Assembly: GCA_023300365.1 (NCBI GenBank)
Contig: JALZWD010000093.1
Span: 1-8,508 of the forward strand
Origin: Flavimaricola sp.
GTDB taxonomy: Bacteria; Pseudomonadota; Alphaproteobacteria; Rhodobacterales; Rhodobacteraceae
Length of the DNA: 8,508 nt
Direction: 5' to 3'
Part shown: positions 6,012 to 8,508 of the stretch, piece after piece
Layout: each line of letters opens with the position of its first letter
Numbering within the stretch: position 1 is the stretch's first letter
The notes under the pieces: generated by a model
Seen by the model: the letters and a program-made list of their open reading frames with translations, nothing else
Told to the model about the DNA's origin: nothing
Databases searched by the model: none
Translations under genes and position numbers: made by a program

Positions 6012-7640
6012 ATGGCGGTGAAGTCTTATTCAAAAATCAATCCGGTGTTGACGCGGCGCGCGGTGCTTGCGGGTGGGGTGTCGGTGGTGGCAAGTGCGGC
6101 CTTGGCCGAGGCCCCGTTGCGCAGCCAAAGACCGCAGGTGCGCCCCCAAGAGGCGCGGATTGGTGGCGGTGGCCCATCCCGCCCCGAGGACCGTTTGGTG
6201 GCCCGCCCCAGCCTTGAGGGCCTGATCGCGCGGGCCGATTTGGGCGGCGAGACGGGGGTTGTTTTATGCGATCTTGAGACCGGGCAAACGGTGGAGGGCG
6301 TTGGCGCGCAAACCGCGATGATGCCCGCAAGTGTGACCAAGGCGGTGACGGCGCTTTATGCGCTTGATGCGCTTGGCATAGATCATCGGTTTGAGACCCG
6401 TCTGATGGCCGGTGGGCCTGTGGTGGACGGTGTTTTGAATGGTGATCTTGTGCTTGTTGGGGGGCATGATCCGGTGTTTGACACCGATGATCTGGCGGCG
6501 ATGGTTGCGGAACTGGTGGCGGGGGGGCTGCGCGAGGTGAGGGGCGGATTGCGGGTTTGGGCCGGGCCTGCGCCCGATCTGCGCGAGATCGACCCCGGCC
6601 AATTGGCGCATTTGGGCTATAATCCCGGCGTGTCGGGGATGAACCTGAATTTCAACCGTGTGCATTTTGAATGGACCCGCGAGGGGGGCGGATACGCGGT
6701 TACGATGGAGGCGCGCAGCGAGGCGCAAAGGCCCGCGGTGCGCGTGGCGACAATGCGTTTGTCGGACAGGCCCGCCCCGGTTTATGCCTATGAAAACCAA
6801 GACGGCGTCGACAGTTGGAGCGTTGCGCGCGGCGCGTTGAATAATTTTGGCTCGCGGTGGTTGCCGGTGCGACGCCCGGCGATTTATGCAGCCGACGTGC
6901 TGCGCTCATTGGCCGAGGCGCAGGGGATCACCCTCGCGGCGCCCCAAATGGCAACCGACCTGCCCACAGGCGCGGTTTTGGCGCGGCATCAAAGCGCGCC
7001 TTTGTCGCAAATCGTGCGCGGGATGCTGCGGTTTTCGACCAATTCCACGGCCGAAATCATTGGCCGCGCGGCCACCATCGCCAAGGGCGGTGACGCCGCC
7101 ACATTGGCAAGTTCGGCGGCGGCAATGACGGGTTGGGTGGCGCAAACCTATGGCGCGCAGGTGCGGCTTGTGGATCATTCGGGCCTTGGGGATGCCTCGC
7201 GCATTTCAGCCGCAAGCATGGTGCGGATTTTGGCGGGGGCCGAACGCGGCCCTTTGCGGGATGTTTTGCGAAATATCGTTTTGGTGGATGACACGCGCAG
7301 CGCGCTTGATGATCCGCCGGGTGTGGTTTTGGCCAAGACCGGGACGCTGAATTTCGTCAGCAGTCTTGCGGGATATTACGACACCAACGATGGCCGAAAG
7401 CTGGCCTTTGCGATCTTTAGCGGCAATATCGAGCGCCGCGACGCGGGCAAGCTGAGCGGGGATGAACAGCCGCGCGGCTCGATCAGTTATAACACCCGCG
7501 CCAAGCGGATGCAGATGCAAATCCTGCGCCATTGGGGGCGGATTTTGGCGGTGCCATCACCCCAAGACGAGGCCACGCAGCCCGCCGCGGACCCACCCCA
7601 GAGCCAACAGACAGGCGCGGGCGCGGCCGCCGGAAATTAG
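6012..7640 (+). CDS. dacB: D-alanyl-D-alanine carboxypeptidase/endopeptidase, PBP4 type (peptidase S13)
   Basis: This is a 542-residue penicillin-binding protein of the S13 family. Such enzymes cut D-Ala-D-Ala ends and D-Ala-mDAP cross-links in periplasmic peptidoglycan. The three active-site motifs are present and well spaced: SVTK with nucleophile S107 and K110, STN (342-344), and KTG (442-444) followed by TLNFVSSLAGY. The N-terminus has TRRAVLAGG (14-22), a hydrophobic stretch and ALA/EA cleavage, which looks like a twin-arginine signal. A Pro/Arg/Gly-rich linker (about 35-66) follows. The C-terminus ends in a low-complexity Gln/Pro/Ala/Gly tail (about 514-542). The AGAAGG ribosome site (6005-6010) is only 1 nt from this ATG but 7 nt from an in-frame GTG at 6018, so the protein may start two codons later. 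The end is convergent with the TerB-like gene. The family assignment is firm; the Tat route is inferred. Confidence 0.94.
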   Translation: MAVKSYSKINPVLTRRAVLAGGVSVVASAALAEAPLRSQRPQVRPQEARIGGGGPSRPEDRLVARPSLEGLIARADLGGETGVVLCDLETGQTVEGVGAQTAMMPASVTKAVTALYALDALGIDHRFETRLMAGGPVVDGVLNGDLVLVGGHDPVFDTDDLAAMVAELVAGGLREVRGGLRVWAGPAPDLREIDPGQLAHLGYNPGVSGMNLNFNRVHFEWTREGGGYAVTMEARSEAQRPAVRVATMRLSDRPAPVYAYENQDGVDSWSVARGALNNFGSRWLPVRRPAIYAADVLRSLAEAQGITLAAPQMATDLPTGAVLARHQSAPLSQIVRGMLRFSTNSTAEIIGRAATIAKGGDAATLASSAAAMTGWVAQTYGAQVRLVDHSGLGDASRISAASMVRILAGAERGPLRDVLRNIVLVDDTRSALDDPPGVVLAKTGTLNFVSSLAGYYDTNDGRKLAFAIFSGNIERRDAGKLSGDEQPRGSISYNTRAKRMQMQILRHWGRILAVPSPQDEATQPAADPPQSQQTGAGAAAGN

Positions 7641-7667
7641 CGGCGCGCCACCCACAATCCGATCCTC

Positions 7668-8087
7668 TCAAAGCCGCATATGCCGGGCCCGCGCGCCCCG
7701 CTCGATCGCGGCGGCATGTAGGCGGTCGATCTCAAGTTCGTAGCGGATTTCTTCGAGCATCCGCGCCTCTTCATCCTTGAGCGTCCCGTCAGCGGCGGCC
7801 ACGTCACAGGCCATCGCATAGGCGGTTTCGTTCAAACGCGGTGGCAATGCCTCGCGGATAAGGCCAAACAGCGCATCCAACCCGTCTTCTTGTTCAAGCA
7901 GATCAAAAACCGTCTGGCTGATCCGGGGCAGGTGATCGGCGTCGTAATCGGCAAACACGGGCAGGTGGTTGACGATATTGCTGATCTTAACCAACTCGGC
8001 GGTGCCGATATCGGTATCGGAGGCCGACACAGTGATCATCAGGGCGGCCAGCGCATCTTGGGCCGTAAGCGGTGTGGGGTCTGTCAT
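7668..8087 (-). CDS. TerB-family (tellurite resistance TerB-like) small helical protein
   Basis: This is a 139-residue, acidic, all-helical protein with no signal peptide or membrane segment. It has two related halves typical of the TerB/DjlA-type fold: [15 protein letters not shown] (21-35) and [21 protein letters not shown] (94-114). Each has an acidic Asp-containing loop followed by an acidic helix, probably for metal binding. Homologues are often named after tellurite resistance, but isolated copies like this one have no proven role, and no other ter genes are in the window. The frame extends upstream into lysK. The ATG at 8087 is chosen because AAAGGA (8095-8100) lies 7 nt before it and family homology starts there. 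It is transcribed away from lysK and towards dacB, with 27 bp between the two stop codons. Confidence 0.85.
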   Translation of the reverse strand: MTDPTPLTAQDALAALMITVSASDTDIGTAELVKISNIVNHLPVFADYDADHLPRISQTVFDLLEQEDGLDALFGLIREALPPRLNETAYAMACDVAAADGTLKDEEARMLEEIRYELEIDRLHAAAIERGARARHMRL

Positions 8088-8112
8088 GGATATATCCTTT
8101 GGGTTCTGTTCC

Positions 8113-8147
8113 AATTTATTGACGCCCCAGCCGCCGCGCAATAGGGA
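8113..8147. promoter_or_regulatory. Possible face-to-face promoters for lysK (+) and the TerB-like gene (-)
   Basis: On the plus strand TTGACG (8119-8124), 17 bp and TAGGGA (8142-8147) could drive lysK with a leader of about 25 nt. On the minus strand TTGCGC (8141-8136), 17 bp and TAAATT (8118-8113) could drive the TerB-like gene. The two would occupy the same 35 bp in opposite directions. The plus -35 is good (5 of 6) but its -10 is poor; the minus -10 is fair (4 of 6) and its -35 poor (3 of 6). Confidence 0.35.
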
Positions 8148-8178
8148 GGCGTTAAGTGTTTTAGCCCGAGGAAAACCG

Positions 8179-8508
8179 ATGTCCGAGATCCGCGATGCCG
8201 CGATGCAATCCAAAGCCTGGCCCTTTGAAGAAGCGCGCGCGATCCTTAAACGGTATGAGAAGGCCCCGCCCGAGAAAGGCTATGTGCTGTTTGAAACCGG
8301 CTATGGCCCCAGCGGTTTGCCCCATGTCGGCACATTCGGCGAGGTGTTGCGCACCACGATGATCCGCCGCGCCTTTGAGGTGATCTCGGATATCCCGACC
8401 AAGCTGATCTGTTTTTCCGATGATCTCGACGGGATGCGCAAAGTGCCCTCCAACGTGCCCGACCCCGAGGCCTTGGCCGAACATATGCAAAAGCCGCTGA
8501 CGGATGTG
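8179..8508 (+). CDS. lysK: Class I lysyl-tRNA synthetase LysK, N-terminal part (3' end outside window)
   Basis: The enzyme charges tRNA-Lys with lysine in the cytosol. The 110 codons present show the class I (Rossmann-type) form and not the more common class II LysS. The [17 protein letters not shown] segment (39-55) carries the HIGH-like signature (H49-V-G-T52). It is followed by [10 protein letters not shown] and the conserved [15 protein letters not shown] (76-90). The ATG at 8179 has GAGGA (8168-8172) 6 nt upstream, and no better start exists. The KMSKS motif and the anticodon-binding part lie beyond the window. Class I LysRS is usual in Rhodobacterales and relatives, in archaea and in spirochaetes. 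The gene is divergent from the TerB-like gene. The identification is firm despite truncation, because the HIGH region with the SDDLDG block is distinctive. Confidence 0.95.
   Translation, partial: MSEIRDAAMQSKAWPFEEARAILKRYEKAPPEKGYVLFETGYGPSGLPHVGTFGEVLRTTMIRRAFEVISDIPTKLICFSDDLDGMRKVPSNVPDPEALAEHMQKPLTDV

Noticed and set aside
7614..7649. GC-rich inverted repeats (GCCGC/GCGGC, GGCGCG/CGCGCC) at the dacB end as a bidirectional terminator
   Set aside because: The arms overlap and bulge, there is no T-run on either strand, and G+C-rich coding DNA produces such matches by chance.
8088..8213. 42-codon upstream extension of the TerB-like gene
   Set aside because: It would overlap the lysK start and has no family resemblance; the ATG at 8087 has a strong ribosome site.

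Overview
The window looks like chromosomal DNA of an alphaproteobacterium, most likely of the Roseobacter/Rhodobacterales group. This is inferred from high-G+C coding DNA, a class I lysyl-tRNA synthetase, a twin-arginine-type leader on a PBP4-like enzyme, and the recognisable families EttA, NadD and TerB-like. No sequence search was possible, so the taxonomy is an inference. No RNA gene, insertion sequence, CRISPR array or phage gene was found.

Layout from left to right. Positions 1-373 (minus) hold the N-terminal part of a secreted protein of unknown function, in clearly AT-richer DNA. It is followed by a 178-bp, even more AT-rich spacer with a 13-bp imperfect dyad in the gene's leader. On the minus strand come ettA (552-2207), an ABC-F translation factor, and an 87-bp spacer. 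Next is a membrane-anchored PAS-GGDEF-EAL protein (2295-4271), predicted to make and/or break c-di-GMP. A divergent intergenic region (4272-4465) separates it from a plus-strand block. This block contains a cytosolic TolB/PD40-type six-repeat beta-propeller (4466-5317), nadD (5314-5913), which overlaps it by 4 bp, and, after a 98-bp gap, dacB (6012-7640). A convergent 27-bp gap leads to a minus-strand TerB-like gene (7668-8087). This gene diverges from lysK (8179 to the window edge, truncated) across a 91-bp spacer with a possible pair of face-to-face promoters.

Most genes are housekeeping: translation (ettA, lysK), NAD synthesis (nadD) and peptidoglycan remodelling (dacB). The c-di-GMP protein adds a signalling role. 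The only evident short operon is the propeller gene with nadD. I do not see a clear novel multi-gene system. The points most worth a second look are the unknown propeller gene coupled to nadD, the AT-rich secreted-protein gene with its leader dyad, the possible overlapping divergent promoters in front of lysK, and the leader structure of the c-di-GMP gene.
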